Shown here piece after piece: positions 1 to 12,651 of a stretch of 64,000 nucleotides of DNA. The stretch comes from Oreohelix idahoensis. Its lineage: Eukaryota > Mollusca > Gastropoda > Stylommatophora > Oreohelicidae. Positions within the stretch are counted from its first letter, which is position 1, and the number at the start of each line of letters is the position of its first letter. The position numbers and the translations under genes are program-made. Location of the stretch: NCBI GenBank assembly GCA_024509875.1, contig JAMPIV010000592.1, forward strand, positions 124,001 through 188,000, read 5' to 3'. The notes under the pieces are model-generated. The model was not told where the DNA came from, ran no database searches, and was given only the letters and a program-made list of their open reading frames with translations.

Positions 1-1640
1 TTTAAAGTTTTCATTATATTTCACAGAGATTTTCTGTGCTAATTAAATAACGTATAGCTAAATCTTTTTCAGCCGTAAAGTAAATTTAATTACTCGCTAT
101 TTCCCAGTAAGAGATGTTTTAAATTGACTAGTACATACATTAAATAACTGTCTACTGACGATATATATTATTTACTTCTATCCATTTTATGTAATTTTTT
201 TAATGACTAGTGTTCATATCACGCGTTTAAAAAAACGATAGGATAAGCTAGACAGGTGTGTTTTAAATCTAATTTATAACGCAGTGGTGAAGAGGTCCTA
301 TTTTAAAACGTGTTAGATATGATATTGATAATTTGGTTAAATGTTTATATTTTCTTTCCTAAAATCTAGGCTGATCAACCTGAGTACTAGCGGCTTTTTT
401 TTTAATGGCCATATGAACTTATGATCATACGAACTTATAATATTATAAGCATCCAGGGATATTTAATATTGATGAGCTTCTTGCTGTGACCTGTGTGGTC
501 CAATTTTCCTCATTTTCATGAGAGAAACCAGAATAGAACCATTAAATTATAATATTAACTGGACCAGAACTATTACCAGATTTACTTATATTAATCTCAT
601 CAGCCAGCTGTGGCGAAATATATTGTCAGCAACATTTGTGTAACTTAACCTAGCGTCTCAGCCACCTGAGGCTAAACAACATAGGAACTATATATATGTT
701 CTATTCATCCTACGTCGGCGATCACCACGCATGAACCTTACCCCAACCAACTGAAGACTTAGATAACTTATTGTATCTAGGACAAATTAAATCACCGACT
801 CTAGCGACTCCCGTGAAATTTGCAGTCAGCAACTACGGCGAGTCTGGGGCTGGATTTGGCAAAACTTAAATTTGACACTAAATAGTCTTATTACTTATTA
901 GTGTATTTCCTTGGAATGCCTGCGACAACTACTGGGGTAAGCAAAAGTCTGAAAGTGGCCACTGAATGGGCGTGAATTGAATGAACGGAGAAAGAAACTT
1001 ATGTCTTTTGTTAACATCATATACTTATATGGTTTCTTCTTTCTTTTTTTATCTCACTAATCTGACTAGTCACGGGGTAGATTACATTAGGAACCTATTC
1101 TTTTCCCATACTGACTATTTAATAACTTATTGTTAACTTTTGATCTTTTGGGTTAATTAACCTCTGTTGGGATCGTCTTTTCTTTTCCTTTACCAGAGGG
1201 GGAGAACCTATTTGATTAATTTCTTCTTTTGCAATGTTGCCTGTAAACCATGATCTAGTAATGTATATGCTTATTGTTGTGATCTTCTATTGATAATAAA
1301 CTTTATTAAACCTTTAGTTATCGTGTCGGTTAACCTCTATCCATTATATGTTATTCATAGTTTGTTTTCACGTTCGTGCGTATTTGTCACAGAATTGTGT
1401 GCATTTGAGTGTAGTGTAACTTGTATTTCGTACAAGGAGAGAAAGTGCGTCTGATTTAAATATCGTCGTCCAGATAGGCTGGATTAGATAAATTATTCTA
1501 TCCAGAGACTTTCCATTCTCTTACACGATCACCTCGTGATAAAACTGTTTCTTACCCCTTACTTTCACATTGCCATCACTATCACCTCTGCTCAGACAGG
1601 GCTATAAACATCTATTACCTATCTGAAAGAATCTACGACA
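1..1640. other. No gene recognised
   Basis: AT-rich DNA with no open reading frame that looks like protein, no RNA gene and no clear repeat termini. Short local inverted repeats occur, for example around 655-675, but nothing supports a function. Confidence 0.5.
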
Positions 1641-2500
1641 GATGGCACAGACATATTGAAGTGAGAGTTCCAGATGGAACGACAGGCCATGCGAGGCCAT
1701 GGAGAAAATGGCAAAGAGAGGAAAATGGAAGTGAGGAGAGAGATTTCGCGGCGGTCGCCAGAGTCTTGTGAAGACTGTGAGAAATCATATTTTTTTCTCC
1801 GAAATACATGAAGAGAAGAAGAAAGGAGGAAATTAAGATATGTTTAAGAAAGTTCAAGAGGGAATGAATTTATGAGAGGACATAGAGAAACGGTAAAGAC
1901 ATTTGAGATAATCGAGAGGCCATAAGGAAGAAGAAGAGAAATGGTGGAGAATGTTCCAGTGAGGGAACGAAGAACATATAAAACGTTAATTGCGGCGTTT
2001 GCCAGACTACAAACGAGAGTCTGTTAATGGTAATCCTCACCGAACATGTACAAAAGAGATTCAGACACGGGGAGACAAAATGTTGCGGAGAAGGAAAGAA
2101 AAGAAAGTAGCACAAGGAGAGGTTCCAGAAAGGGAACGGACATGGAAAATTCATAAGAAAGGGGCAAGGAAGAAAAGAGAAAGAAGGCACGGGAACATGA
2201 CACAGACATGGAGTAGGGAGGATTGACAGAGAGAAAAGAGAAGAAATATGGAGAAGCCATGAAACAAAATGATGAGGGGAGGACGTAAGAAAAAGCCAGG
2301 GAAAGTAACAAGAAGATATGATGAGAAGAAGAATGGTGCGAGATAAAACGGGAAGTAGAGAGCTTGAGAAACGGTAAAAGGAGAGAAATAAGAAATATAA
2401 CTGGGACGAATGGAAATGGATTGAAGAAAGGACATAAGAAAGCCAAGGAAGAGAGCTAAACGAAGCTAGTTGGGGAAACAAAACAATAGAGTAAAGAGAC
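1641..2500. repeat. Purine-rich (GA) tract, degenerate repeat
   Basis: The plus strand is strongly purine-rich for about 850 bases. A short near-palindromic motif, GTTCCAG followed by GGAACG with 2-5 bases between, recurs at about 1667, 1953 and 2122, which suggests an old and now diverged tandem or dispersed repeat. The long open frames on the minus strand here are composition artefacts: they read as Ser/Phe/Leu-rich low-complexity peptide. Confidence 0.5.
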
Positions 2501-4190
2501 ATAAGCGGAGAAGGAAGTCGTGACAGGCCAGCAAGGAATTTGAAGTGCTTAAGCGTAGGAGACCAAGGACAGAGGTCTAGTTAAGAAGGGATAGACAGGG
2601 GAACAGCATTACAGTGAGACCACGATGACTGAATGGCTCACGCAGACATGTAAGTGTACATAGTAAGACGGGACACACAGCAGGTCCTAGGTATAGGAAG
2701 AAATGGTAACAAGAACCACACCAGGTGTGTGATACATTAAAATGGAAAGCAAAATGGTGTGCGTGTGAGATAGCAGGTGTGTAAGAATGACTGTCAGGAA
2801 ATAAACTTGGTTCGATTGTGAATGAAAGCAATGGAGAAAAACAAATTGTTCTTCATTAGGAGTATAAAAGGGAAGGACATGTAGATGAATGCAGCTAGTG
2901 TCAAAGGTGTCAGGGCAAGAATGTTCCCAGTAAAATAATTATGTTGGGTAGAAACAAAGTGTCAATCAGAGATATGGAAATTAGTTATGTGTTGAAGGGT
3001 AGAAACAACAACATCGCTAAGTGTCTGGTATGTAGGGAACGGTACAATACTGCTGGTATGACCATGGAAAACAAATTTCTCCCTTAGATAAATTTTTCTT
3101 TTTTAGGCGGGAAGGAAGATAGATGTGGCAGATAAGGGGAACGAATATTGAGAATCAAACATAGGGTAGTCCAGAAAGAGTAGAAAAAGGGGATATAGTT
3201 CAAATGGGGGATAACAAAACTGGTTAGTTACGCTTTGCAGCACCTCAGTCAGAAGCGGGAGTGAAGCAGTGCAGGTCGCACGTACCCCAGTACACGAGGG
3301 TAGCCATGTTGAGACGACAGTGACTTGCTCAAGATTCTATGTGAATTCGTAGGTGGCAGATTTATGCAGTACAAGTCTTCAACATATGTATTGTAGTATC
3401 CTGACAAGGAGTGGAAGAATGGAAGAGCGTGTTATGCTCTCATTCGTTAATATGGTACGTAGAGTGCAGTAGTTAAGACAGTGCAGTGGGCCTGTTATTC
3501 GGGGCCAGTACAGGAGTCTGCTGGGTTCAGGGAAAGAATCTAAATCGTAACAAACAATTGCGGGGGAGGCAAAGGGCCATATAATCTGACACTTGAGCCA
3601 GATTAGAACACTGTGAGAATGGCTTGCCAAGATGACAACCAGACTGCCAGAGTTAAGACTTGAAACAAGATTCATAAATCGGACCATTGTTTGAGAAATT
3701 TTTGAGGACTTAAGAGCCCATGAAAAAAAAATACGCTACAATTTTAACAAGGAAAACCGGAATCTGAAGAATCTGGAACACGGAGTCAAAATGGGAATTT
3801 ATTGTTAAAGTAACGACCCACAAGAACACGTGTAAAAGGCATCTGCAAGTGCCTTAACCTACTTCTTTGAGCAAACACTCTGTGAGCCAAGATTGGCGTA
3901 AGTTGTACATTTTACATTCTATATTTTTAATAACTAACATGTGAACTAATATGTATATATTGCCACGTTAATATTAATATGTGAAAATTGCTAGTGGATG
4001 TCCAAGTCATTTGAGGCTGGCAACCTCAGCATTTAGAATGATGATTTCATGAACCACCACTGCAAGAACTGGTGACTGCTTTATTACTAGTTTCTTGAAG
4101 ATAACTAAAAAGTATAGGTGGTCCCAAGTTCCATATGAAGCAGGGAGGGAAAGATGAAAAAAATGATGTACATTCTAATTATAATAGTTA
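2501..4190. other. No gene recognised
   Basis: No coding, RNA or transposon signature that I can support. The stretch is less skewed in base composition than the purine tract to its left. Confidence 0.45.
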
Positions 4191-4191
4191 T

Positions 4192-4366
4192 ATTTTCAAA
4201 CCAGCGTAAATGTCTTTGTAAACATATTTACTTTAAAATAATGAAAGTTTTCAAACTTTTCAACCAGTGTAGATGTAAATGAAAACATATCCAATCTATA
4301 TTGTGAACATTTTTCAATCAGTGTAGATGAAAATGTAAACATGTTCTATCTATGCTATTAACCTTT
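4192..4366 (+). repeat. Short tandem repeat, three diverged copies of about 60 bp
   Basis: Three successive units begin near 4192, 4254 and 4311. Each carries the order TTTTCAAnCAGTGTAGATG, then an A-rich stretch with AAACAT, then TCTATnTTATTAAC or similar. Unit length is about 57-62 bp. No coding potential. Confidence 0.6.
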
Positions 4367-4424
4367 TCATTTAAATGTGAAGTAAATATAAAGCTATTCA
4401 AATTTCAATGTAAAATAACGTATT

Positions 4425-4458
4425 CTCTCGAGGGATTAAGCTTAATTCTCATCGAGAG
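4425..4458. repeat. Imperfect palindrome
   Basis: The arms CTCTCGA...ATTAAG and CTTAAT...TCGAGAG face each other around the HindIII-like centre AAGCTT. It could be a transposon-end remnant or a chance hairpin. No partner end or target duplication was found. Confidence 0.4.
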
Positions 4459-5764
4459 TAAAGTCTGAGGTAGACGGGATGGTGGAATAGGACGATGGGG
4501 ACACAGAAGTATGTGTTGGGAATCTCAGTACGCAGAGGGTATTCGTTTCTCTTCTTTTACCATACTAATTGGTGGTACAGGTTGAGAGCACTATCTCTGG
4601 AACAAGACGGATATAAGAGGCCTGAAGTCGAAGCTAGACACCATCATCAGACGGGGCTTAAAGACGAGGGATCAACTTCGTAGACACTCCCTGACACTCC
4701 AGGGAACGTGCTGCTACCTACAACCTTGACCAGTGACGAGCGGGATCAGCGATCCAGTCTACCAAGAACCAAAACATCAGAAGGAGCAGAACCGTCATTG
4801 ACAGCTAAGTAACACATAAAACCTGCCAAGTGATCTCCTTTACAAACTTCCATTACATCACACAATAATGATACTTTTTCTGACAAATAATTATTCATTT
4901 TTTAAAAACCTTGTTAAAACCTAAGTGATTATTAAATTTGTTGTTTGTAAATATACAAATTTAACGTCGATTTAATCATTTTGAATGTACTGCATGTTTG
5001 TCTCAGTCAATTTGCTAAATACACTCTAAACAGAGCTATACCACAGTAAGAATTCCACTGAGTAAATCTGAGTGGGGGCTTGAATGAGCTGAAATTAATA
5101 ATTGCTTAATTCTTCATAAAAGGCGGCGGATCAGATATAAGTTAACAATTGCCCTGCCCAACGCAGCATTGTTCTTGACTTCTGAAATATCTTATGAAAC
5201 CACTTTGAGATAGAAGCAACATTATCCTTCTATCTATAACTCTGCCAAGAGTAATCTTGTGCGAAGGTAGACACATTTGAAGACCCTACTAGATAATCTT
5301 GAGTTTTGGCCACTGTTGGACCACTACTGAAAAGCAGGTGAGACAAATTCGTGACACCCGGAGTCGCCTGGTAATCACAACCCAATAACCTGAACGTGAA
5401 CAGTAATAGTTAAATAGTCAAAGCAGTTATAAGAAGAAAGAAGATAAGCAGCAGTAAAATCTAAAGAGAGCCAGATAGTGCAACGTAATACAGTCTACTA
5501 TTATTGGCAAGTGAGCTGTATGAAAGGATGTTGACAGGACCAAATTGTTGGAGGTCCAACTAATATTACTGTTGTACAGTGTAAATAAACAGTGTTCCTG
5601 TTCGAGCGGTGTTCCTCAAATTTTATATAGAAGTACCACTTCGTATTATATGACCACTCTGTGTGTTGTTGTACACATCCATCATCATCAGTCATCGCTA
5701 TCCACTGAGGCAAAGAACCTGGGTATACAACGGCCATGTGAGGTAACCATCTTTTAGCGCAGGC
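4459..5764. other. No gene recognised
   Basis: Nothing recognisable. Two overlapping open frames on opposite strands near 5501-5794 show no family signature and are probably chance. Confidence 0.4.
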
Positions 5765-6030
5765 AGCCACACCACAGTTATAGATGAATTGCATGCCTGT
5801 AAATAATCTAATAATTGGTTTTATCTGTTGTTCATTCTTCTTCTTCTTTGATCCTTAGCCGCCGACCGTCAAAGCAGTCAGTGGTCATCACGCCTAGTGG
5901 CGTCTTGTAGGGCAACAACAAATTGATTCCACTTTGCTCGGTCTGTGACTGTTGTTCATACCTCCTACCTTTTAACAGGAAATGCTCTACATTATTTTTT
6001 TTTCTAGGCACTCTGCAGAGTAAGGTTCTT
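5765..6030 (-). mobile_element. 3' fragment of I-like LINE (LINE-I), split by a LINE tail
   Basis: The flanks 5779-5835 and 5960-6030 match, in order, the segment at about 12505-12640 (shared landmarks: CTGCATGCCTGTAAAT-type sequence, GGAAATGCT, and GGCACTCT...AGTAAGGTTCTT). That segment belongs to the C-terminal, zinc-knuckle end of the RNase H LINE described at 8640-9840. The copy is interrupted by a 113-bp LINE tail. Confidence 0.65.
5836..5948 (-). mobile_element. Severely 5'-truncated LINE tail with (GAA)n end
   Basis: The insertion is bounded by an 11-bp target duplication, CTGTTGTTCAT, at 5825-5835 and 5949-5959. On the minus strand it encodes the end of an RTE-type ORF (DRAKWNQFVVALQDATRR) and finishes in a GAA-repeat tail. 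Related tails lie at 42304-42511 and 47884-48050. Confidence 0.85.
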
Positions 6031-8639
6031 ATATTCTAGAATAGCCCATTCCTAGTTTGTCGTAGATTTTAGATAGGAGTATTAAGACTTGGGTTTGGTC
6101 CCTTCTGAATAGGTTGGAATGAGTGATAGTCACAGTGAGAGCTGGAGAAGAGCAATAGAATTTCCACACGTGAGCTGATAGAATGTGATATAGAGGCTGT
6201 CTTTGAGAATCGAGATAATCTTCTCTCTCTCACCTATCTTCTACGACCGTTTTGAAAGTGTCAGACAGTCTAAACCACAGATATATATTACATAAATCTC
6301 TATCTACTCACGGGCACGCACATACACGTGACGACAGGTACACACACAGACGTGGGAAATCTATAACCATGAATATATATATATTTGAACGAGCTGACCA
6401 ACGCACTGATTTAGTTCAAGAGAGATTTTATTATTATCATCAAAAAAAAAAATCTTCTCACAACACCAAAAATTACATCAAGGAAAAACATATACAAATA
6501 GTCATAAAATTCAAGGAAAATGCTACAAGGATGATAGCCCCGTTATGATCTTCGCTCTAGGTTTAGCCCACAGCCCCGTTAAGAGAACAGATGATGGCCC
6601 AAAGAGTTATAGATACATAGGGTTGAGTCTAAGAGGTTTCTTTCTTTCTCGTAAATGTATGAACAGAGTTGAATAATCTGATTTAGCCTAAGAAAAAAGA
6701 AACTATAGCTTTGTAACAAATTCTGCAGATTAAAAAAATTAAGACAGCAGAAGGGTGACAATAATACACCGGTAAAATAACACTCAGACCTGTGTACCCT
6801 CATTCATTCAGCCATGGCCTTTCTCACACATATATACTCACAACTTTGCTCGCTGCCTCTGGGAACATAATAATTCTAGGACCTTCACACAGACCCGAAA
6901 ATGCAGTCAGCGACCAAGAAATCCCCAGTTCCAAAAGACGTACTGAACTCTCTGTCTCAGGGAACGATTCCTTGGGTGTTCTAAGTTTTCGAATGTCTGA
7001 TTAAGTCACATAAATATTGTCCAGGCACGAAAGTTAGCCGAGCACAATGTCATTAGCTTTGGATTCTAGGATTTAATGAATGTCAGATTGGTGTCTTCTA
7101 TCAGGCAGGTACTATATTTGGTCACCACAATACTAGTCACAATCTCTGTCGGAATGTTACTGTGATTCTTGTAATATTCTCGCCGCCAGGCAGCATGTAC
7201 ATTTAAATTTGTGGAGCAATATGAACTGGCTCAAAAGCCCAATATATATATTTCTAGTCCTTAGAAACCGTTAGTGGGATTGCTATTACTGTCTCTCTCT
7301 GATGGCATAAGCACTGTCAGATCAGTGTTACTTGAAACAATAAAAAAACACCCACGTGGTTAAAGATAGGAACTGTCTATGCTTCACACAAATATGTCTC
7401 TTTACTAAACGCTGGCAAGTTGGGTACCACCGTTTCACTATATAAAAGAAAGAACACATATCAAATAATTTACATATATGTACTCAATATAACTTACATT
7501 TTAAATAGCAAGCCGACCGCTTGACTTATAATTAAAACTTCCCGTAAAGTAAGTTATATAAAATCAATCATCAGGAATTTAGGAATATCTTCGTATTCCG
7601 TCAATATTCACTGATGTCGCATCTGGCATTTATAAGTTTGATATAAAATATTCTCGACTGAGTATTTAGCAGTTAAATTAACTTCCTTATAGCTACTAGT
7701 TTAGTAAGCTAAAGATATAATTTATTATGTATTTCCCCTGTAACTCGTCGACTTAGAGAATATAACAAACTATAAATTAAGCACTCTGTTCAAAAGAAAC
7801 TAGTTAAAATGAAATGCGCGATTTAACGCTTTAACCACTTTCCAAAATACTAGATATCTATATGATATTTACCTCAAACACAGCACTACAGGATATCGCA
7901 CACTTAAGAATTTTACGCTTATATTTATGGAAGTCTAGAAGTTCGACAAATTGTCGCAACAAACTAAGAAACTTCGCTTATACAGCTCTACTCTTCGCGA
8001 ACCACCTGTCTACTGCGAATTATTGAGACAAGAATGAAAATAAAGTTTCAAACTAGGTTTAATATCTATGAAACTGACAAAGAATCCCACTGTTTCGAAA
8101 CCACGAAACAGCGCCAGTCTCTCCCTTTCTCTAACACCCTACGTCAGCTTCCCTCATGTCGTAACAGCCATCAGTGCGATTACGCACCTGCGTTAACAAA
8201 CTGACCGGGAAAAGCGCGTGTCAGTTGCAAATCTCAGACAACCGTCTACAACTGCGTCGTACAGATGCCGGGTTTGACACCTTAAGCTAGTGACAGGTGA
8301 AAAATGGTAGACCAAAAGTCTGCTCTATGTCCAGCGAAACGAATTTCTCACACCCCATGCCCAGGAATCTGGTCGGGCCGCGCTCTGACCGGGGAAACTG
8401 CAGACGTATGTCTGGCGAGAACCGTATATTCACAGCTATCTGCGCGACTGACATCTGATGCAATAAGGTTACTAGTAAGTATGAGAAAGAAAACGATGAT
8501 GGGAAAGAAATATATTTTTCGCAACGAGTGATGCGAAAAAAATACAGGAAAAACAAGTACGGAAAGATAATAAAATAAAAGGATGCGGGTGAGAGAATAG
8601 GAAGAAGATGTAGGCAATTTATTGATCAAAACCCACGTG
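6031..8639. other. No gene recognised
   Basis: No recognisable coding or repeat structure. The part from about 8080 to 8480 is richer in GC and CpG than its surroundings and could be an old LTR or a promoter-like stretch, but I see no boundaries, TATA box or exon that would support either. Confidence 0.4.
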
Positions 8640-9840
8640 ACATAGTTGCAGTCTGAGAAGTTTCTTATTGCTAGGAATTTTTAGTTCTCTAGATACCTGA
8701 CACGTTCTGGTTGGAGCCTTGAACAATTTATTAGCATGTCTGCCCTTCAGACTTCCATCCCACTCTACTGTCCATTCCTCAGTTATTATTCTTTTTATTA
8801 AGCTTTTGATCTCTGTGTTACTCATCCCCACATTTATTTGGTTTCTATTATTTCTACTTTTCTTAGCTTCTTTATCCGCACTTTTCATTTCCTTCTATGC
8901 CAACATGTGAAGGTATCCAAGCTATTAGAACAGAACATCCTCTGGAGCTTAGGTAAGTATTTGCCAGTAATACCTCTTCTGCTATATCAGGTCTACTGCA
9001 TTCTCGTAAGTTTCTTATAGCTTGAATAACAGAAAGTGAGTCTGTTAATACTGTCAATTTATGAGAGTTCCTATATAAGATTTTCAGAGCTTTCAGAATT
9101 GCAACCATCTCTGCCGTGAAAATAGATGTATTATCTGTTAAACAATATCCTTTCACCATTTGCCATTATCTCCTTTAGACCCATCTGTGTACACTGTAAT
9201 ACTGTCCTTTGATATTTGTTGAATATATTTCCTGGCTTTGTTTTTGATAGTAGCCATATTAGTTGTTTTATTAATTATGCCTGCCAGGTGGTAGTCTGTA
9301 TGTGGTTTCTTGAGTTCCCCGGCTTGTATATACTACTGTTATTAATTGATGCATTTAGGGCATCCAAGTGTACTAGTTCCTCCATGAATTTCCAACCTGT
9401 CGGGTATCTATTGGTATTCATGAACCTGTTCTGAATTGTTAATTGGGACCCAAAGATGCAACAATAGTGAATGCAGTCAGCGACCCATAGCTTGACTGCT
9501 TGTAAGAGGACCAGCGAACCAGAGCTGGTCAAGACCGCACTCCACCTCCACGTGGTGGTCCTGGAAACAGTCTGCAGCAGTGCAGTCTGGCTGAGCGAGT
9601 GCGGATCGCAATGGGAAGGCAAACCCGGTCCCTAAAAAATGCCGTGCTGAAGTCGGATGTGTCGACCGAAAGGTGCAGATATCACAGCAACGGCGTAAAC
9701 AGACACAACGCAACCACCGTCCTTTTCAGGGCGAACGAGGAAGAAGAAGAAGGATTGTTAATAGATACCTAGCAAATGCTGGAAAAGCAGGATGAGTCTT
9801 GTCCAACATAATTTTGGTCATGTAATTTAGTTTTAGTTCC
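8640..9840 (-). pseudogene. I-like LINE fragment with RNase H domain (LINE-I copy 1)
   Basis: Minus-strand remnants of the C-terminal half of a non-LTR retrotransposon ORF2. From the 5' side one can read a post-RT segment (NRFMNTNRYPTGWKFMEEL), then RNase H. The RNase H parts are SITVYTDGS near 9190, a block with AEMVAILKAL and TDSLSVIQAI (8872-9159), and IAWIPSHVGIEGNE. The acidic residues of YTDGS, AEMVA and TDS are the expected RNase H catalytic positions. RNase H after RT is known from the I, R1, LOA, Ingi and related clades, so I call it I-like. Stops and frameshifts break the frame, so it is dead. A SINE-like element is inserted at 9444-9753. Confidence 0.8.
9444..9753 (-). mobile_element. 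SINE-like element with (GAA)n tail (SINE-G copy 1)
   Basis: A 310-bp insertion bounded by a 9-bp duplication, ATTGTTAAT, at 9435-9443 and 9754-9762. Two more copies lie at 20729-22555 (itself split) and 48679-48978. Its sense strand would start GGGACCCA and end CCTTTTCAGG...GAGGAAGAAGAA. No polymerase III box is convincing. Its GAA-repeat tail resembles the tail of the truncated LINEs at 5836-5948 and 42304-42511, so those LINEs may supply the enzymes that move it (inference). Confidence 0.85.
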
Positions 9841-10345
9841 TTTCTCCGAAGTTCCAAAGGGAGGACTTTGGTGCCTCAACTCTTGTTCATCCTTTGTATC
9901 TCTGCTTCCACTGTTCTCCGCCAACTTTGGTTGACCTCTCTCCCGCCTTCCTTCTGGTGTCCCCAGCATGGCAGTTCTGGTGACGGTGTCAGGGTCATGT
10001 CTGAGGATGTGACCAACCCATTTCCACCGTCAACACGCTATGATGGTATGCATGTCTTCTTGATGGCTCCAAGTTAGTAGTTCTTGGTTTGTGATGGTAT
10101 TTGGCAAGAAAATTAGAAGAATTTCCCTTAGGCAGGTGTGTGGAAAAAGAACAGCTTGGACATTTCTGTTTCTCTCCAACATGCCGCACCATACAGAAGT
10201 ACAGATTAAATGCAACTCATAAATTTGTAGTTTAGGGTTTGTGCTGCACTGGGAAAATTTCCAGATGTTTAGATTAGCAAAGGTTGTTCTGGCTTTAATC
10301 ATTCTGTTACTAATGTCTTTGCTTGTTCCACCGCCTGGTCTTACT
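9841..10345 (-). pseudogene. C-terminal fragment of a LINE ORF
   Basis: Minus-strand reading in broken frames gives the post-RT signature of RTE/CR1-type elements: a GHILRHDPDTVTRTAML-like stretch, then TPEGRRERGQPK, then DEQELRHQSPPFGT. Frameshifts separate these pieces. It is a different family from the RTE at 12652-15814. Confidence 0.65.
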
Positions 10346-10639
10346 ATGTTTCATAAGTATCATTAGGATATACAGTGTCACTAATTTAAGATAATAATTT
10401 TTGTTCCCCATGCCTGATCATGGTATAATTTCACCTTTCCAATTAGTACAAATATAGCAAATTAAAGGTGTAAAATTGTGTGGATTTGCGCGCTTGTGTG
10501 TGTGCTTACCTTAGTCCCTAGATGGCAATCTCTCATACATGTCATGTCATTAATATGGCAGAGGAAAGTGGTAAAGCCGGGGTGTTTGGGTTGACATCCA
10601 ATTCATTATTAAATTGTTATCATTAATGTTGATTACGAG
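10346..10639. other. No gene recognised
   Basis: AT-rich spacer between LINE fragments; nothing recognised. Confidence 0.4.
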
Positions 10640-10754
10640 AACCGCACCAGACGCTCACTTTTAAGCCATACCTTCACTAATCTTTACATAATTGTTGTTC
10701 TTGTTATATACTGTTTTAATATATCTTGTAGTTGTTCTCTGGGTCTGTCTATTT

Positions 10755-12465
10755 TAGGGTTCCCATAATGTTTTGTTTAAAAACCGGGACATTTCCAAAT
10801 TTTTACCTAAAAAACCCGGGACATTTTGTAAAAAAACGGGACATGTTAAAAATTAAGGTAAAGCACAAATAAATCTATTATATATTATATGTTGCACTTA
10901 AAATAAGATACTGGTATAAAAATACACATTAACTAACACAACTTCCACTTTAAAAAAGAATTCTAAATTACAAACATACTTAATTAGAAAAATCGCACCT
11001 TTAAAAAATACACAATAGTCAAGTTTATATTTCAGATTCATCAGAATATTTATCAGATTTATGGGCCTGTTCAAAAAGTTTTTTTCTTCTGATATTTGGT
11101 CATAGAACTCAGCACAAGAGAAATCCTTAAAATGGGTCTTTATAACGGATAAAGATTTCACTGTCTCAATTTTAAGTCTGTTTTTTTCGTCTGTCCAAAG
11201 CGCATTTATTAATGAAAAAACACGTTCAACAGCTGCATTGGATCCTGGCAGTGCCAAACAAAAACTAACTAGGCATTTCAGGTTCTCAGCATTTATATCC
11301 TGCTTTGTAAAATAAGTGAACATCTCACACCATTTTTCACGGACACTTTGATCCTTCAGTTCACTCCACACATCAAATTTGCTTTCACAATATATTTTTA
11401 CACATGCAAACTCATCAAATAAGTCCTCTTACATTCACAGTAAAATTTGGTGACACTGTCTTCATGAATATGTGGCTTTCTTGGATGTTCTTCCAAGTCA
11501 CAGACTCCTTTCCCTTCAAATTGATCCAATCCATAGACTGAAGAGGCGTAAGAAATGGTGTACACCACTCCTGAATATATTCAATGCAGGTGTCATAGAA
11601 ATTTACTGCATAGCTTTGAAACTTTTCAACTGTTATGTGTCCTTCTTTTTCTAATTCTTGCAACTGATTTCTCACAGTAGTGGTAAGAAACTTTTCTGCC
11701 TTCCTGTAGTTTAATTTTTCCACCAGTTTGTTTACTTCATCCTTCACTTCAATTACTGTTGTCTCTTGCTTTTCAACACATTTGATGGTATCAGAAAACG
11801 TTTTTAACTGGCTGGCAATGAAATGCAGGAGTGTAATTGAAAGTGAATTTTCAAAGAAATTTTTGAGATTGGTAGGACATTTGTGAATGGAAAGGAAATA
11901 TGACTTCAATGCAGGGAAAATGTCAATAACTCTCTGGACTGCAGGCAAGAGAGAGAACCATCTTGTCTTGCTGTTACCCAAAACAGTTTTGTATTCTATA
12001 TTGGTGAATTCGCAAAATGATTTGAGTTCCTCAACTCGTACACAACAAACATGGAAATGCTGGTAAATCTTGTTAATTATTAACTGAAGATCAATAGGTA
12101 AGCAATCCGCAGCAATCTGCACAGCATTATATATCACATGTGCAGGACAACCAATAACAATTAAATTGTTCACAGTGTTTTCTTGCATTTTGAAGTACAG
12201 ATTATTCTGTCCCTTTCTCTTCTTTCCACCAAAGTTTGTATTTGTATTATCTGCTGATATAGCAATAAACTTTTTAAGGAGATCTGACTTCTGTAACACT
12301 TCCACTGTAACACTACTAAAACACGGAATAAAATCCGTTACCGAAAGTTTTTTTTTTCAGGAAGGACCCTTAAAAAGCGGGACATTTGGAATGAATTCGG
12401 GACACCGGGACATTTTATCAAAAAACGGGACTGTCCCGGGAAAAACGGGACGAATGGGAACCCTA
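10755..12465 (-). mobile_element. hAT-superfamily DNA transposon
   Basis: The element has perfect 12-bp terminal inverted repeats, TAGGGTTCCCAT, and a perfect 8-bp target duplication, GTCTATTT, at 10747-10754 and 12466-12473; 8 bp is the hAT hallmark. Many copies of CGGGACA-type motifs crowd about 100 bp inside each end, the expected place for transposase-binding subterminal repeats. At 1711 bp it is shorter than usual autonomous hATs. The transposase N-terminus with its BED zinc finger is missing, so an internal deletion is likely. Confidence 0.95.
10898..12305 (-). pseudogene. hAT transposase, N-truncated, one frameshift
   Basis: Two consecutive minus-strand frames (12305-11415 and about 11420-10898) make one broken transposase of about 450 codons. 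The first holds the catalytic-core region, including a CPAHVIYNAVQIAAD motif and a KTRWFSLLPAVQRV stretch typical of the hAT insertion domain. The second holds the C-terminal dimerisation block, PGSNAAVERVFSLINALW. A single-base shift around 11410-11420 separates them: the first frame runs into a stop after NVRGLI, while the next frame continues as DLFDEFACVKIYCES. No BED finger is visible upstream. The product is non-functional as it stands; the superfamily call is firm because of the termini. Confidence 0.9.
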
Positions 12466-12651
12466 GTCTATTTTCAACACCTGTTCTACAATTGTGGGTG
12501 AACTGCATGCCTGTAAATTATCTAGTAATGGTACTCTCTGTTATTTATACTTTTTTACGTTAGTAGGAAATGCTTTATATTATTTTCTTGTAGGCACTCT
12601 TCACAGTAAGGTTCTTCTATTCTAAAATAACTTATTCCCAGTTATAGTCTA

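Noticed and set aside
1870..2502. 210-codon minus-strand open frame and overlapping frames
   Set aside because: Ser/Phe/Leu-rich low complexity produced by the purine-rich plus strand; three frames are open at once, no family signature.
8080..8480. CpG-richer stretch as a gene promoter
   Set aside because: No TATA box, downstream exon or transcript evidence can be read; composition alone is insufficient.
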